DNA of 64,000 nt from Zoogloeaceae bacterium (GTDB lineage Bacteria > Pseudomonadota > Gammaproteobacteria > Burkholderiales > Rhodocyclaceae), in contig JAIRPW010000022.1 in assembly GCA_031256795.1 (NCBI GenBank), positions 1-64,000 of the forward strand, read 5' to 3'. The notes below the pieces were generated by a model. The model worked only from the letters and a program-made list of their open reading frames with translations. It did no database searches and was not told the origin of the DNA. The position numbers and the translations under genes were made by a program. This document shows positions 9,116-18,037 of this stretch, piece after piece (the first letter of the stretch is position 1; each line of letters starts with the position of its first letter).

Positions 9116-10069
9116 ATGGACAGGGAAGAAAAAACGAATGGCCTGGTGATTGCCGCGCATGGGAGGCAATACCGGGTCCTGCTGGACGAAGGGGAAGTTT
9201 TGCTTTGCGGCGCGCGCGGGAAAAAAAACGACGCGGTGTGCGGTGATCGCGTCTGGGCGCGGCTCACAGGCGAGGCTGCGGCGCAAAAAAACGGAGACGC
9301 GGCGGACGCTCTGCGTTTGGGCGTCATTGAGTGGATTGGGGCGCGGAAAACGCTGTTTTATCGCTCGAACGCTTTTCGGCAAAAGCGCATCGCCGCCAAT
9401 GTGGATCAGGCGCTTTTGCTGGTAGCGACGATTCCCGCGTTTTCTGTCGAAATTCTGGAGCGTTGTCGTATTGCCGCGCACGCGGAGAATATCTCTTGTC
9501 TCGTCGCGCTGAATAAATGTGATTGTACGGAGCGGCTTCCTGCGGCGCGGGAAAAATTGCGGATTTTGCAGGGAACGGACGTGGAAATCATGGAAATTTC
9601 CGCGCTGGACAAGAAAGCGGTCGCGCGGCAGCTTTTGCCGCGGCTTGAAGGCAAACGCACGCTTTTGGCCGGACAATCGGGAATGGGGAAGTCCACGCTC
9701 ATTAACGCTCTGATTCCGTCTGCGCGTGCCGAAACCGGCGATATTTCCACGGCGCTGGACTCCGGGCGGCACACGACAACTGCCGCGCGGCTTTATGCTT
9801 TGCTAGGACATAAAGGGGGAGGATTGATTGATTCTCCGGGTTTGCAGGCGTTCGGGCTGGGACATGTGCGCTTTGCGGAACTGGAGGCGGCCTTTGCGGA
9901 ATTTCACGACTATCTGGGGCGATGCCGGTTTCGAGATTGCCGTCACTGGAAAGAGCCTGGGTGCGCGCTGACCGCCGCCGCGGAGCGTGGCGAAATCGCC
10001 ATGCCGCGCCTGGACCTTTTTCGCGCCCTGAGCCAGGAAATCGCGGACGGCGTGCGGCAATCACAATGA
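9116..10069 (+). CDS. rsgA: Small ribosomal subunit biogenesis GTPase RsgA
   Basis: 317 residues. N-terminal OB fold, then a circularly permuted GTPase in which the G4 motif (ALNKCD) precedes the P-loop GQSGMGKST and the G3-like DSPGLQ. The C-terminal zinc-binding segment CRFRDCRHWKEPGCA lies at about 271-286. It assists late 30S maturation and is released by GTP hydrolysis. The DSGRHTTT segment, a switch region typical of RsgA, is present. Confidence 0.96.
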   Translation: MDREEKTNGLVIAAHGRQYRVLLDEGEVLLCGARGKKNDAVCGDRVWARLTGEAAAQKNGDAADALRLGVIEWIGARKTLFYRSNAFRQKRIAANVDQALLLVATIPAFSVEILERCRIAAHAENISCLVALNKCDCTERLPAAREKLRILQGTDVEIMEISALDKKAVARQLLPRLEGKRTLLAGQSGMGKSTLINALIPSARAETGDISTALDSGRHTTTAARLYALLGHKGGGLIDSPGLQAFGLGHVRFAELEAAFAEFHDYLGRCRFRDCRHWKEPGCALTAAAERGEIAMPRLDLFRALSQEIADGVRQSQ

Positions 10070-10154
10070 CGCGACAAGAGGCAATGGCGCAAACCGTTCT
10101 CCGTCCCGTTGTTGGTTTCGCGCGAAAACTCTGCTAGACTTCGCAACCTTCTGC

Positions 10155-10245
10155 GGAGAGGTGGATGAGTGGTTTAAGTCGCACGCCTGGAAAGCGTGTT
10201 CAGGGTAATACCCTGACGGGGGTTCGAATCCCCCCCTCTCCGCCA
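10155..10245 (+). tRNA. tRNA-Ser(GGA)
   Basis: 91-nt cloverleaf with long variable arm: acceptor GGAGAGG/CCTCTCC, anticodon loop CTGGAAA, class II variable arm TCAGGGTAATACCCTGA, T-loop TTCGAATC, discriminator G and an encoded CCA. The AT-rich DNA that follows suggests the tRNA end has served as an insertion point. Confidence 0.95.
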
Positions 10246-10332
10246 TGTTCTGGATAGTCCGAATCTGTCTTTGCTGAGACTAAAATTTTACTATTATGGC
10301 AGACAGAAATTTTACAGCGAGGGCGGCATAAA

Positions 10333-11046
10333 ATGACGCAAACAGAACAAGTGATAAACAAGATGCGAGAGATGGGCGGATTTTCCACATTCGGCAGATT
10401 GAATAGCAAACTTGATTTCTCGAATTGGAAGACTAAAACCCCCGAGGCAACTGTTAGACGTATTGTACAGGACAGTGTTGCTTTTTTCAAAATCAAACCC
10501 GGTCTATGGGCTTTGGAGGAATGCCGAGAAAATGTTCTAAAAAAACTTGGCGTAGGGGAAAATAATAAAGAAAAAGAAGATAGTTTTTCGCATACGTATT
10601 TTCAAGGTTTGGCGGTGGAAATCGGAAATATGAAAGGCTGGAAAACCTATGTTCCGAGTCAGGATAAAAATAGACGATTTTTAGATAAGCCGCTGAAAGA
10701 AATTGTTGCGTTAGATGCGATATATCGTTTTGCAAACGATAGGCTACAAAAACGTGCTTCTACTGTTGATGTTATCTGGTTTAATGAGCGAGAAATGCCA
10801 TCATGTTTTATCGAGATTGAGCATTCGACAGATATACAGAACTCTCTGTTGAAGTATTACGATCTTCAAGATTTTTACGCAAATTTCATAATAGTTGCGG
10901 ATGAGGCGCGGCGTAAACTTTTTGACAATATTATTGGGCGCAGTGTTTATGCTCCTATAAAAAGCAGAGTAAAGTTTGTAAATTATGAACGAGTTTCTGC
11001 GCAACACGACGCCATGTACAAATTGTCAGGGAATATGTCAATTTGA
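10333..11046 (+). CDS. Putative nuclease with N-terminal winged-helix domain (possible restriction enzyme)
   Basis: 237 residues, AT-rich and unlike its neighbours. Residues 1-60 (QVINKMREMGGFSTFGRLN, then TPEATVRRIVQDS and KPGLWAL) look like a HARE-HTH-type winged helix as found beside restriction enzymes. Residues 125-190 contain STVDVIWFN followed by FIEIEHSTDIQNSLLKYYD. D146 with E161/E163 on neighbouring strands could form a PD-(D/E)xK-like core, though the usual Lys is replaced by Glu. Methyltransferase debris directly downstream supports a restriction role. The ORF ends in a different frame from a short open stretch that follows, so the C-terminus may be frameshifted. Nuclease activity is inferred. 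Confidence 0.6.
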   Translation: MTQTEQVINKMREMGGFSTFGRLNSKLDFSNWKTKTPEATVRRIVQDSVAFFKIKPGLWALEECRENVLKKLGVGENNKEKEDSFSHTYFQGLAVEIGNMKGWKTYVPSQDKNRRFLDKPLKEIVALDAIYRFANDRLQKRASTVDVIWFNEREMPSCFIEIEHSTDIQNSLLKYYDLQDFYANFIIVADEARRKLFDNIIGRSVYAPIKSRVKFVNYERVSAQHDAMYKLSGNMSI

Positions 11047-11149
11047 ATGAAAATTATCGATACTTTGATGAGAAGATAGCGGAAAATGATGTAGGGTAAT
11101 TACTAATTATTTATGCGTAATGTTATTGGAACCTGTGTGAGAATAATAA

Positions 11150-11338
11150 GCAATACTTTATTTAATTCAGATGAGTTTTGACGTGATGAAAGTATTTGAA
11201 CGCGCGGGATTTACAACAAAAGAAATCATCATTAAAGAACAGCATAACTGTAAAGCAACAGGATATTGGAAAACGAATAGCGTAAAATATAATTTCTTAT
11301 TGCTTGCGCATGAATATTTGTTCGTATTCAGGAAATGA
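11150..11338 (+). pseudogene. C-terminal remnant of a DNA methyltransferase
   Basis: An open frame of about 60 codons beginning after a TAA and containing MSFDVMKVFERAGFTTKE, then IIIKEQHNCKATGYWK and NFLLLAHEYLFVFRK before the stop. This is the characteristic end of N4/N6-type DNA methyltransferases of the N6_N4_Mtase family as I know it. The catalytic part (SAM motif, DPPY/NPPY) is absent, and the 100 bp upstream is broken by stops in all frames. The gene is therefore a decayed fragment. It follows the putative nuclease gene and ends 23 bp before the convergent aroB stop. Confidence 0.7.
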
Positions 11339-11361
11339 TGGGAGCGGTAAAGTCTCTCGGC

Positions 11362-12459
11362 TTAGTGTCGGCTTGACGTCTCAATGCTTTCCAGAATCAT
11401 GGTTTCGTCCTCTACGCGGGTTACCAGCGCCTCGCCGGGGGCGCGCAGCAGTACCAGACGCAGCTGACCATCCAACACTTTTTTGTCGTGCCGCATCAGT
11501 TCCAGATAACGTTCTGGCGTCATGCCGTCTCCCGCGCCGGGAGCTTCCGTTGGTAACGCCGCAGAAGCAAGCAGATTTACAATCCGCGCCACATCCTCTT
11601 CTCGCAGCCAGCCTAGTTTTGCGGAAAGCCGCGCCGCCATGACCATGCCCGCCGCGACAGCTTCGCCATGCAGCCATGCGCCGTATCCCATTCCTGTTTC
11701 GATGGCATGTCCAAAAGTGTGGCCGAAATTCAATAACGCCCGCTCTCCGGTCTCTCGTTCGTCCCGCGCGACAATTTCCGCTTTGTGCTGGCAGGAGCGA
11801 TATACCGCTTCCCCCAAGAGTTCCAGGTTGCCTTCGGAGAGTTCCGGCATGTGCTTTTCCAGCCACTCCAGAAAATCCAGATCGCGGATCAATCCGTATT
11901 TCACGACTTCCGCCAGACCTGCCGCGCGTTCGCGCGCGGGCAGCGTTGTCAAAGTATCCGTATCGGCAATTACGGCCAGCGGCTGATAAAACGCGCCGAT
12001 CATATTTTTACCCAGCGGATGGTTGATGGCGGTTTTGCCGCCGACAGAAGAATCCACTTGCGCCAGGAGCGTCGTCGGCATCTGGAGAAACGGCATTCCG
12101 CGCTGATAGCAGGCGGCGGCGAAACCGCCCATGTCGCCGATGACGCCGCCGCCCAACGCGATAAGCACGGAATGCCGCTCATAGCGTGCCGCAAGCAGCG
12201 CGTCGAAAATGCGCTGGAGCGTTTGCCAGTGTTTGTGCGCCTCGCCATCCGGCAAAATAATGATAAGCGGCTCCACGCCCAGGAGGCGCAGCGACGCGCG
12301 CGCTTTTTCCAGATAAAGCGGCGCGACCGTCTCGTTCGTGACAATGGCGACAGATTTTCCCGTTACGTAGGGCGCGAGCAGGGCGGGGTTGGAAAGCGCT
12401 CCGCGCGCGATATGAATGGGATAACCGCCGTCGGCGAGATTTACTTTTAGGACGCGCAT
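11362..12459 (-). CDS. aroB: 3-dehydroquinate synthase
   Basis: Second step of the shikimate pathway: DAHP to 3-dehydroquinate, using NAD+ and a divalent metal. 365 residues from [18 protein letters not shown]. Signature segments are [28 protein letters not shown] (NAD binding), [19 protein letters not shown], and the metal ligands in [10 protein letters not shown] and [11 protein letters not shown]. The frame stays open 20 codons further upstream, but this start matches the family and overlaps the aroK stop by 13 bp, implying translational coupling. Confidence 0.96.
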   Translation of the reverse strand: MRVLKVNLADGGYPIHIARGALSNPALLAPYVTGKSVAIVTNETVAPLYLEKARASLRLLGVEPLIIILPDGEAHKHWQTLQRIFDALLAARYERHSVLIALGGGVIGDMGGFAAACYQRGMPFLQMPTTLLAQVDSSVGGKTAINHPLGKNMIGAFYQPLAVIADTDTLTTLPARERAAGLAEVVKYGLIRDLDFLEWLEKHMPELSEGNLELLGEAVYRSCQHKAEIVARDERETGERALLNFGHTFGHAIETGMGYGAWLHGEAVAAGMVMAARLSAKLGWLREEDVARIVNLLASAALPTEAPGAGDGMTPERYLELMRHDKKVLDGQLRLVLLRAPGEALVTRVEDETMILESIETSSRH

Positions 12460-12974
12460 ACGGTTTGCCAATCGGAAAAAAGGGTACGAATCACTTGCTG
12501 CGGCCCGGATTGCCCGCAATGGAGAATGTTGTGCGCGAGTTCCCGGTAGAGCGGATCGCGTTCGGCGTAGAGCGTTTTCAGGCGCTCTTGCGGCTGTTCC
12601 ACTTGCAGGAGCGGGCGATTGCGGTCATGGCGGGTGCGTTCCCACAGGAGATCGGGGGGGGCTTCAAGATAGACGATCCAGCCGCTTTCGCGCAGCAAGG
12701 CGCGGTTTTCCGCACTCAGTACCGCGCCGCCGCCGGTGGCCAGAACAATTTCGGAACGCGCGGTCAGCTCGCGCAGCATTTGCGTTTCCCGGCGGCGAAA
12801 ACCAGCCTCGCCTTCAATCTCGAAAATCGTTGGAATCGAAACGCCGGTACGCGCTTCAATTTCATGGTCAGAATCCAGAAACGGGCGTTCCAGACGTCGG
12901 GCGATTTGCCGTCCTATCGTCGTTTTTCCAACGCCCATCAGCCCGATAAGATAAAGATTGGTCTGTGTATTCAC
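12447..12974 (-). CDS. aroK: Shikimate kinase
   Basis: Phosphorylates shikimate at the 3-OH with ATP. 175 residues; P-loop [11 protein letters not shown] at about 11-20, shikimate-binding D-SDHEIE near 34-40, FRRRE near 60, GGGAVL near 82, and the lid segment DRNRPLL near 120. aroK-aroB is the usual order in this class. The ATG at 12974 has no strong ribosome site. Confidence 0.96.
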   Translation of the reverse strand: MNTQTNLYLIGLMGVGKTTIGRQIARRLERPFLDSDHEIEARTGVSIPTIFEIEGEAGFRRRETQMLRELTARSEIVLATGGGAVLSAENRALLRESGWIVYLEAPPDLLWERTRHDRNRPLLQVEQPQERLKTLYAERDPLYRELAHNILHCGQSGPQQVIRTLFSDWQTVCAS

Positions 12975-13051
12975 GCCGTTATTTTATGCGAGTTTTCCGC
13001 GGAGCATCCGCGTCTTTGCCCGTGCCAGACCGCCCCCGCAAAGGCGCGGGC

Positions 13052-13077
13052 AAAATAAAGGGAGACATTCGTCTCCC
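13052..13077 (-). terminator. Terminator after the porin gene
   Basis: Stem GGGAGAC / GTCTCCC with a 4-base loop. On the minus strand it is followed by TTTATTTTG. It lies about 65 bp past the porin stop and between the two convergently placed transcription units. Confidence 0.75.
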
Positions 13078-13140
13078 TATGGATTCATGACCGGCGAAGA
13101 AACGCAGAGGAGTCAAACCGTTATCTATCCCCGGCAAAAA

Positions 13141-14223
13141 TCAGAAGGCGTGCCGCAAGCCCAGCTGGAAGCCTTTTTGGTATCCTTCTCCTTCCGGCAG
13201 CACCGGATGGTGCGCGTCGCCTACCGTGCTTGTTCTGCGGTCATCGTTGCGAATGGAAGAATAGGCGCTATAGAACGTCGTGCGCTTGGAAAGGTCATAG
13301 GTATACCCTATCGCCCACTGCCGCGCCTTTTCGCCGCTGGAACGATCCGCGATACGGTATTTGGATTGACTCCAGGAAGCCTGCACCGCGTGCTGGCCGA
13401 ATGGCACGGAAACGCCCAAAAGCCAAGTTTTCAATTTGTCGCTGTAGCTCCCATCGTCAAGTTTTGCGCTGTCGTAGGCGGCAGAAAGTTTCAGCGCCCC
13501 GAAGTCATACGAGCCGCCCAGAGTCCATTGCTTTTGTTTGGTATCGGAAAACCCGGATGGCGCCTTGATCTTGATGTGTTGGTAGGAAACGCCAATGTCC
13601 AGGGGGCCGTTGGCGTAACGGGGCAGCAGCGCGATTACGCGCGCGTCTCCAGTACCGCCCGGATTTTCCTCGCCGACGGCGTCGGTAGCGTAGGCCGCCG
13701 TCACGTTGAAGCCGCTAAAGGAAGGCGAGACATAGGCCACGGTGTTATTCACCCGATCCACATCTGTTAATGGGACGTCGTTATACACATTGCGATAGGA
13801 GCCGGTCGTGCCCGCGTGGAAAGGGTCAAGGGCGCGCAGAAATTCGTGGCGCGGCGTGACCAGACGTCCGGCAATCGCCGTCCCCCAGTTTCCAGTCAAT
13901 CCCAAATACGCTTGCTCATTAAACAACTGCCCCGCCGGGTCGGCATGACTGCCCGTGTCCGTAGAAAAACCCGCTTCCAGCATGAAAATCGCCTTGTTGC
14001 CATTGCCCAGGTCCTCCGCGCCGGAAAAACTGATGCGGCTGCCGGTCGACTGGCCGGAATCAACGGAGTTTTTGCTTTTCTGATGATCAAAAAAGCTATC
14101 GCTGCGGTGCGAGAAGCCGATGTCGACTACGCCGTTTACCGTCACGCTGGACTGCGCGAAAGCCGCGCCAGAGGCCAGAGCGGCTGCCGCCAAAGCGACG
14201 GAGGTCTTTTTGAATTGCGTCAT
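13141..14223 (-). CDS. Outer-membrane general porin (betaproteobacterial OmpC-like, Porin_4 family)
   Basis: 360 residues. The signal peptide is MTQFKKTSVALAAAALASGAAFA, then SSVTVNGVVDIGFSH starts the first beta strand. The mature protein has alternating hydrophobic strands, the conserved SRISFSGAEDLGNG and FNEQAYLGL segments, and a C-terminal aromatic strand ending LRHAF, as required for BAM-assisted assembly. It should form a 16-stranded trimeric pore. The start at 14223 has AAGGAG 7 bp upstream. The leader is long (about 170 nt from the candidate promoter), so post-transcriptional control, for example by small RNAs, is possible. Confidence 0.93.
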   Translation of the reverse strand: MTQFKKTSVALAAAALASGAAFAQSSVTVNGVVDIGFSHRSDSFFDHQKSKNSVDSGQSTGSRISFSGAEDLGNGNKAIFMLEAGFSTDTGSHADPAGQLFNEQAYLGLTGNWGTAIAGRLVTPRHEFLRALDPFHAGTTGSYRNVYNDVPLTDVDRVNNTVAYVSPSFSGFNVTAAYATDAVGEENPGGTGDARVIALLPRYANGPLDIGVSYQHIKIKAPSGFSDTKQKQWTLGGSYDFGALKLSAAYDSAKLDDGSYSDKLKTWLLGVSVPFGQHAVQASWSQSKYRIADRSSGEKARQWAIGYTYDLSKRTTFYSAYSSIRNDDRRTSTVGDAHHPVLPEGEGYQKGFQLGLRHAF

Positions 14224-14402
14224 GCAAAACTCCTTGGTCAAGAAAAGCTACTGCGGATAAAGCAACGAAAAAGCACGGATTTTCCTGCGGAGCAACGCGG
14301 CGTCGCGGCATAAAAACGAATCTCTTGCCGATTTCCTCTGAAAATGACATGAGTTATTCCGCGCTTGCTTCCAGCATGAAACCGAAACGAAAAACGGAAT
14401 AC

Positions 14403-14432
14403 ATTATAAAAAGCGCGTCCCATCGCCATAAG
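14403..14432 (-). promoter_or_regulatory. Candidate porin promoter
   Basis: A perfect TATAAT (14403-14408, minus strand) with a poor -35 (TTATGG) 17 bp upstream. Only the -10 element is convincing. It would give an untranslated leader of about 170 nt, in which no gene or clear RNA structure was found. Confidence 0.4.
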
Positions 14433-14525
14433 CGTTTCCCTGCGTTTCGCCGCGCAAAATGCAAACGTGTTGCGCGTACCCAACAAATAGGCTGTACGAG
14501 TGGCATTTCCGCCACAGATGACGCG

Positions 14526-15863
14526 CTATGCTTTCCCTGGCTCAATCGGGCTACGGAGCGCCTGACGCAAGTCCGCCTGCGCCGCTTCAAGCGCCTCCGG
14601 CGGCGGCGGATTTTCGCCCCGCTCAATTTCGGCGATCCATTCCTCCGCCGCTTTCAACCAGGAAAAAGCCGTTTCGCGCACAGGCGAACGATCCAGAAGC
14701 GCGGGCGGAAGCCGACTTGCGGTATGCGCGAAATGGAAGGCCGCCAACGCCAGTTCGGACAGTTCCAATGGATCGGCAAGCCGCTGCAACCGTTCCGCCG
14801 CCGTCGACATCATGCCTGTATTCGGCGGCAGCATTTCCAGCGCTTGCCGAATCTGCTCCAGTTCCTCCCGCGCTTCTTCGGCAAATAGCGCGTCTATGGC
14901 CTGCGAGCGCAACGTTTCCTCGCTTTTCGCCAAACGATGCGCGAATTGCGCGCTTAAACTTTCCAGCGCCGCGTGTTCCAGCAAATCTTTTTCTTCCAGC
15001 AACTCGGCGCAGGCGGCCAGAGCGGTGAGTAACCGCGGCGCGGGCGGCGCGCCGCTGTCCAGGGAATCCGTCGCGCTGGCCAGCGCCTCGGCCAATTGCA
15101 GCGGCGCGGGATGCTCCAAGGGTAAGGCGCCTTCCAGCAAACGAAAGATCGCGCGGCGCAAGGGACGCCAGCGCGCGGCTTCCGCCTCTGCCGAGTCCTC
15201 TTCTGCCGCATTTGCCTCTTCCGCGTTCAGCGGCGCGGGGGGGCCGGGACGTCTCGCCGCGTCCCAGGCCAGAGCAAACGCTTCCGCCGCGCTGTCCCAC
15301 AAAGCGCGCTGCCGCAAAGTAAAGCGCGGTTCCTTTGGCTGCCGCCCCAACAGCGGCAAAATATCCGCGTTGCGATCCAGCGTCTCGCTTACCGGGTCTT
15401 TTTTCCTTGGCGTGTCCGCCGCGCGCAAATCCGGCGGCGCGGCGGGCGGCGTTTCCGCATCTGGCTGCGCAACGCCGGTTTTTTCTGGCGCGGGCATTTC
15501 TGCGGCAAGAGACGCGGGTTCTTGGGCGGATGGATTCGCGGAGGATTCGGAGGGCAAAATCGCCTCGATCTGCGTGATCGTTTCCTGAAAACGGGCGTCT
15601 GCGGGCGTCACGCGCAGGGTTTGCTCAATTCGTCCGCCAAGGCGGCGGTACTCAAGCAGATTGGGAAGCCTGCCTGACGCAATTGCGGCAAAAAAAGCCT
15701 CGCCCGCGTCTGCCAGAGGACGCCAGTCCGGACGCGTTTCCCCCAGTGCCGCCAGTGTTTTGCGCAACGCGCCCAGCGCGGCAAAAGCGGGCGCGCCGCC
15801 AGCGTCCGCCGTTTTCAGCCAGGCAAGCAAGGCTTTTTGGTATTGCGCGCGCAATGTTTCCAT
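14526..15863 (-). CDS. Uncharacterised Ala/Glu-rich helical protein
   Basis: 445 residues and not recognised as an enzyme. No signal peptide or membrane segment. The composition is dominated by Ala, Leu and Glu, with predicted long helices throughout. A Pro/Ala-rich linker (about 105-165) splits it into an N-terminal helical part of about 100 residues and a C-terminal part of about 280 residues. The arrangement is faintly like the non-catalytic helical (Hpt-like) segments of FimL/ChpA-type proteins in twitching motility, but no phosphoacceptor His motif is visible, so this is only a suggestion. It stands alone, 20-30 bp upstream of the VOC gene on the same strand. Coding is supported by length and consistent GC3 bias. 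Confidence 0.7.
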   Translation of the reverse strand: METLRAQYQKALLAWLKTADAGGAPAFAALGALRKTLAALGETRPDWRPLADAGEAFFAAIASGRLPNLLEYRRLGGRIEQTLRVTPADARFQETITQIEAILPSESSANPSAQEPASLAAEMPAPEKTGVAQPDAETPPAAPPDLRAADTPRKKDPVSETLDRNADILPLLGRQPKEPRFTLRQRALWDSAAEAFALAWDAARRPGPPAPLNAEEANAAEEDSAEAEAARWRPLRRAIFRLLEGALPLEHPAPLQLAEALASATDSLDSGAPPAPRLLTALAACAELLEEKDLLEHAALESLSAQFAHRLAKSEETLRSQAIDALFAEEAREELEQIRQALEMLPPNTGMMSTAAERLQRLADPLELSELALAAFHFAHTASRLPPALLDRSPVRETAFSWLKAAEEWIAEIERGENPPPPEALEAAQADLRQALRSPIEPGKA

Positions 15864-15889
15864 AACGATTTCCTGACACGCTGCGGAAA

Positions 15890-16384
15890 TCAGGCGCGCC
15901 CTTCCGCCGCCGCGATACGGGCAAAGGCGGCAACGACGTCTGGCGGCGCTTGCACGAGCTCAATCAGCACGCCTTCGCCGCTGACCGGAAATTCCTCATT
16001 GCCTTTCGGGTGCAGAAAACAAATATCATGCCCCGCCGCGCCTTTGCGAATCCCGCCCGGCGCAAAACGAACTCCCTGAGCGCTTAGCCACTCCACCGCG
16101 CGGGGCAGATCGTCAATCCACAAGCCGATGTGATTCAGCGGCGTTGCGTGTACTGCCGGTTTTTTCTCCGCGTCAAAGGGCTGCATTAGATCAACTTCTA
16201 CCGTAAACGCGCCCGCGCCCATGGCGCAAATATCTTCCTGCACGTTTTCCCGCTCGCTCGAAAATGTGCCAATGACGGAAAGTCCGAGCTTATCCACCCA
16301 AAGCGTTTTAAGCTTTTCTCTGGAAAGACCGCCAATGGCAATTTGCTGAACGCCCAGCACTTTGAAAGGACGCATATCTGGCAT
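15890..16384 (-). CDS. VOC-family (glyoxalase/dioxygenase fold) protein
   Basis: 164 residues forming two paired beta-alpha-beta-beta-beta units. Metal-ligand candidates are the His in [12 protein letters not shown] strand context, [13 protein letters not shown] (about 105) and the C-terminal [10 protein letters not shown] (about 148). The segment [22 protein letters not shown] is typical of proteins annotated as lactoylglutathione lyase-like or methylmalonyl-CoA epimerase-like in betaproteobacteria. The substrate is unknown. The ATG at 16384 is preferred since GGAG lies 9 bp upstream; a TTG five codons earlier is possible. It is divergent from the response regulator gene. Confidence 0.85.
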   Translation of the reverse strand: MPDMRPFKVLGVQQIAIGGLSREKLKTLWVDKLGLSVIGTFSSERENVQEDICAMGAGAFTVEVDLMQPFDAEKKPAVHATPLNHIGLWIDDLPRAVEWLSAQGVRFAPGGIRKGAAGHDICFLHPKGNEEFPVSGEGVLIELVQAPPDVVAAFARIAAAEGRA

Positions 16385-16517
16385 AATTTTTTGCTCCAAT
16401 TGGAAAACAGAAGAATTTTAATCGGCAGTCCCGCAAGTCTGCCAGTCCGGGAGTGGATACTTTTCGCGTGAAAGAGCGCATAATCGACCGTTGCCGATAT
16501 GATAAAACCATGCATTC

Positions 16518-17186
16518 ATGACGCTAAAAATTCTAGTTATTGAAGACCATGCGCTGGTGCGTTCCGGGATCGCGCAAATTCTGCGCCTCATGGAACAAGA
16601 GACCGAAATTCATTCTGCCGAAAATGGCGATCAGGCGCTGGATTTTCTGCGGGCAAGCCAGGATTATGATCTTATCCTGCTTGACCTTGCGCTGCCCGGC
16701 ATGGATGGGTTTGCCTGTCTCAAACATTTCCGCCAGCATTATCCGCATATCTCCGTTGTCATTCTATCTGCCTTTGACGAACAGATTACCATTGACCGCG
16801 CTTTTGCCAGTGGAGCGGTCGGGTTCATCCCCAAGGCCTACTCCGGCGACGAACTGATTCAGGCTTTGCGGCATGTGCTGGCGGGCAATCTTTTTTATCC
16901 CTGCCAGAAGATCCTGACGCCTCCAAAACTGGACGATGAACGGCCAAAACTGCCGATGAGCGGACTGGATATAAAGGATCTGGGCTGTACTGAGCGGCAG
17001 CAAGAAGTGCTTTCGCTGATGATCCGGGGAGACTCCAACCGAATGATTGCGGAAAAGCTGAAGATTTCGGAAGGCACGGTTAAAATTCACGTGACCGCCA
17101 TTTTTAAATATCTGGGTGTTTCCAGCCGCGCCCAGGCCATCGCGGTCATCAATCAGGCGATTAAGCCGCACGATAGCCACGCGTAA
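16518..17186 (+). CDS. LuxR/NarL-type two-component response regulator
   Basis: 222 residues. The receiver domain (1-120) has the acidic pair in VIEDHALV, the phosphoacceptor D56 in LILLDLALPGMDG, and the conserved Lys in FIPKAY near 109. The DNA-binding domain (about 153-215) has the LuxR helix-turn-helix TERQQEVLSLMIRGDSNRMIAEKL-type segment and GTVKIHVTAIFKYLGV. No histidine kinase gene is adjacent, so the regulator is an orphan here. The solute-binding protein gene begins 44 bp downstream and may be cotranscribed. Confidence 0.93.
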   Translation: MTLKILVIEDHALVRSGIAQILRLMEQETEIHSAENGDQALDFLRASQDYDLILLDLALPGMDGFACLKHFRQHYPHISVVILSAFDEQITIDRAFASGAVGFIPKAYSGDELIQALRHVLAGNLFYPCQKILTPPKLDDERPKLPMSGLDIKDLGCTERQQEVLSLMIRGDSNRMIAEKLKISEGTVKIHVTAIFKYLGVSSRAQAIAVINQAIKPHDSHA

Positions 17187-17230
17187 GACGCAGCGCTTTT
17201 CCGGGATACGGCGGCGGGAAGGGAGAAAAA

Positions 17231-18016
17231 ATGTCCAAAACGATCTGGAGCTTTCTGCTGTTTTCAGCATTGTCCTTGTTTTTTTTGCCTTGCGGCGTAG
17301 CGGAAGGTTCGGAAATCCACAAAATACGCGAGCGGGGCATGCTGCGTGTTGGCGTTTACGCGGAAGCGCCGGGCCTAAGTTTCCGCGACCCGAAAACGCG
17401 CAGCATTAACGGTCTGGAAATGGACATCGCGCAGACTGTCGCGCGGAAAATTCTGGGCGCGAGCGGGCGCGTTGAAATCAAGGAGGCGTCAAACCCCGCC
17501 CAGCGCGGCCAGCTTTTGGACGAGGGCGATGTCGACATTGTCATCGCCAATTTTTCCATTACCGAGGAGCGCAAGCATATCTACAGCTTTTCCGAAGCCT
17601 ACTATTCTGACAATATCTCGATGATGGTGCGCATGGGATCCGGGATCCGTAATTTTTATGATCTGCGCAACAAGCGCGTGGGCGTGGCGCGCAATACGAC
17701 GGGAGAAAAAACGGCGCGGCAGCAAATGCGAGAGCGGGGACTGAATTTTCAAGTCAAGGAATTTATTTCCAACGCAATGGTCAAGGCCGCGCTTGACGCC
17801 GGAGAAATTGACTGTTTCATCACGGATTACTCCATTTTGCGCGGCTACATTGAGCCGGGCCTAATCGTTCTCCCGGAGCGCCTTTCCACCGAATACTATG
17901 GCGTCGCGGCCAAAAAGGAACACATCGCGCTTGTCGCGCTCATCAATTCAGTGCTGGACGAACTGCGCGCGAATGGCGAGCTAGATACGATGCTGCGCAA
18001 GTGGAATCTGTATTGA
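17231..18016 (+). CDS. Periplasmic amino-acid-type solute-binding protein (SBP family 3)
   Basis: 261 residues; signal peptide of about 26 residues, then IHKIRERGMLRVGVYAEAPGL, the standard entry of family 3 binding proteins. The binding-lobe segments NGLEMDIAQTVARKILG, DIVIANFSITEERK and RVGVARNTTGEKTA are intact. There are no ABC permease or ATPase genes nearby, so it may act as a sensor domain or with a transporter encoded elsewhere. A GGGAGA site precedes the ATG. It follows the response regulator on the same strand. Confidence 0.9.
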   Translation: MSKTIWSFLLFSALSLFFLPCGVAEGSEIHKIRERGMLRVGVYAEAPGLSFRDPKTRSINGLEMDIAQTVARKILGASGRVEIKEASNPAQRGQLLDEGDVDIVIANFSITEERKHIYSFSEAYYSDNISMMVRMGSGIRNFYDLRNKRVGVARNTTGEKTARQQMRERGLNFQVKEFISNAMVKAALDAGEIDCFITDYSILRGYIEPGLIVLPERLSTEYYGVAAKKEHIALVALINSVLDELRANGELDTMLRKWNLY

Positions 18017-18037
18017 AAGCAATCGCGCGGGGCAATG

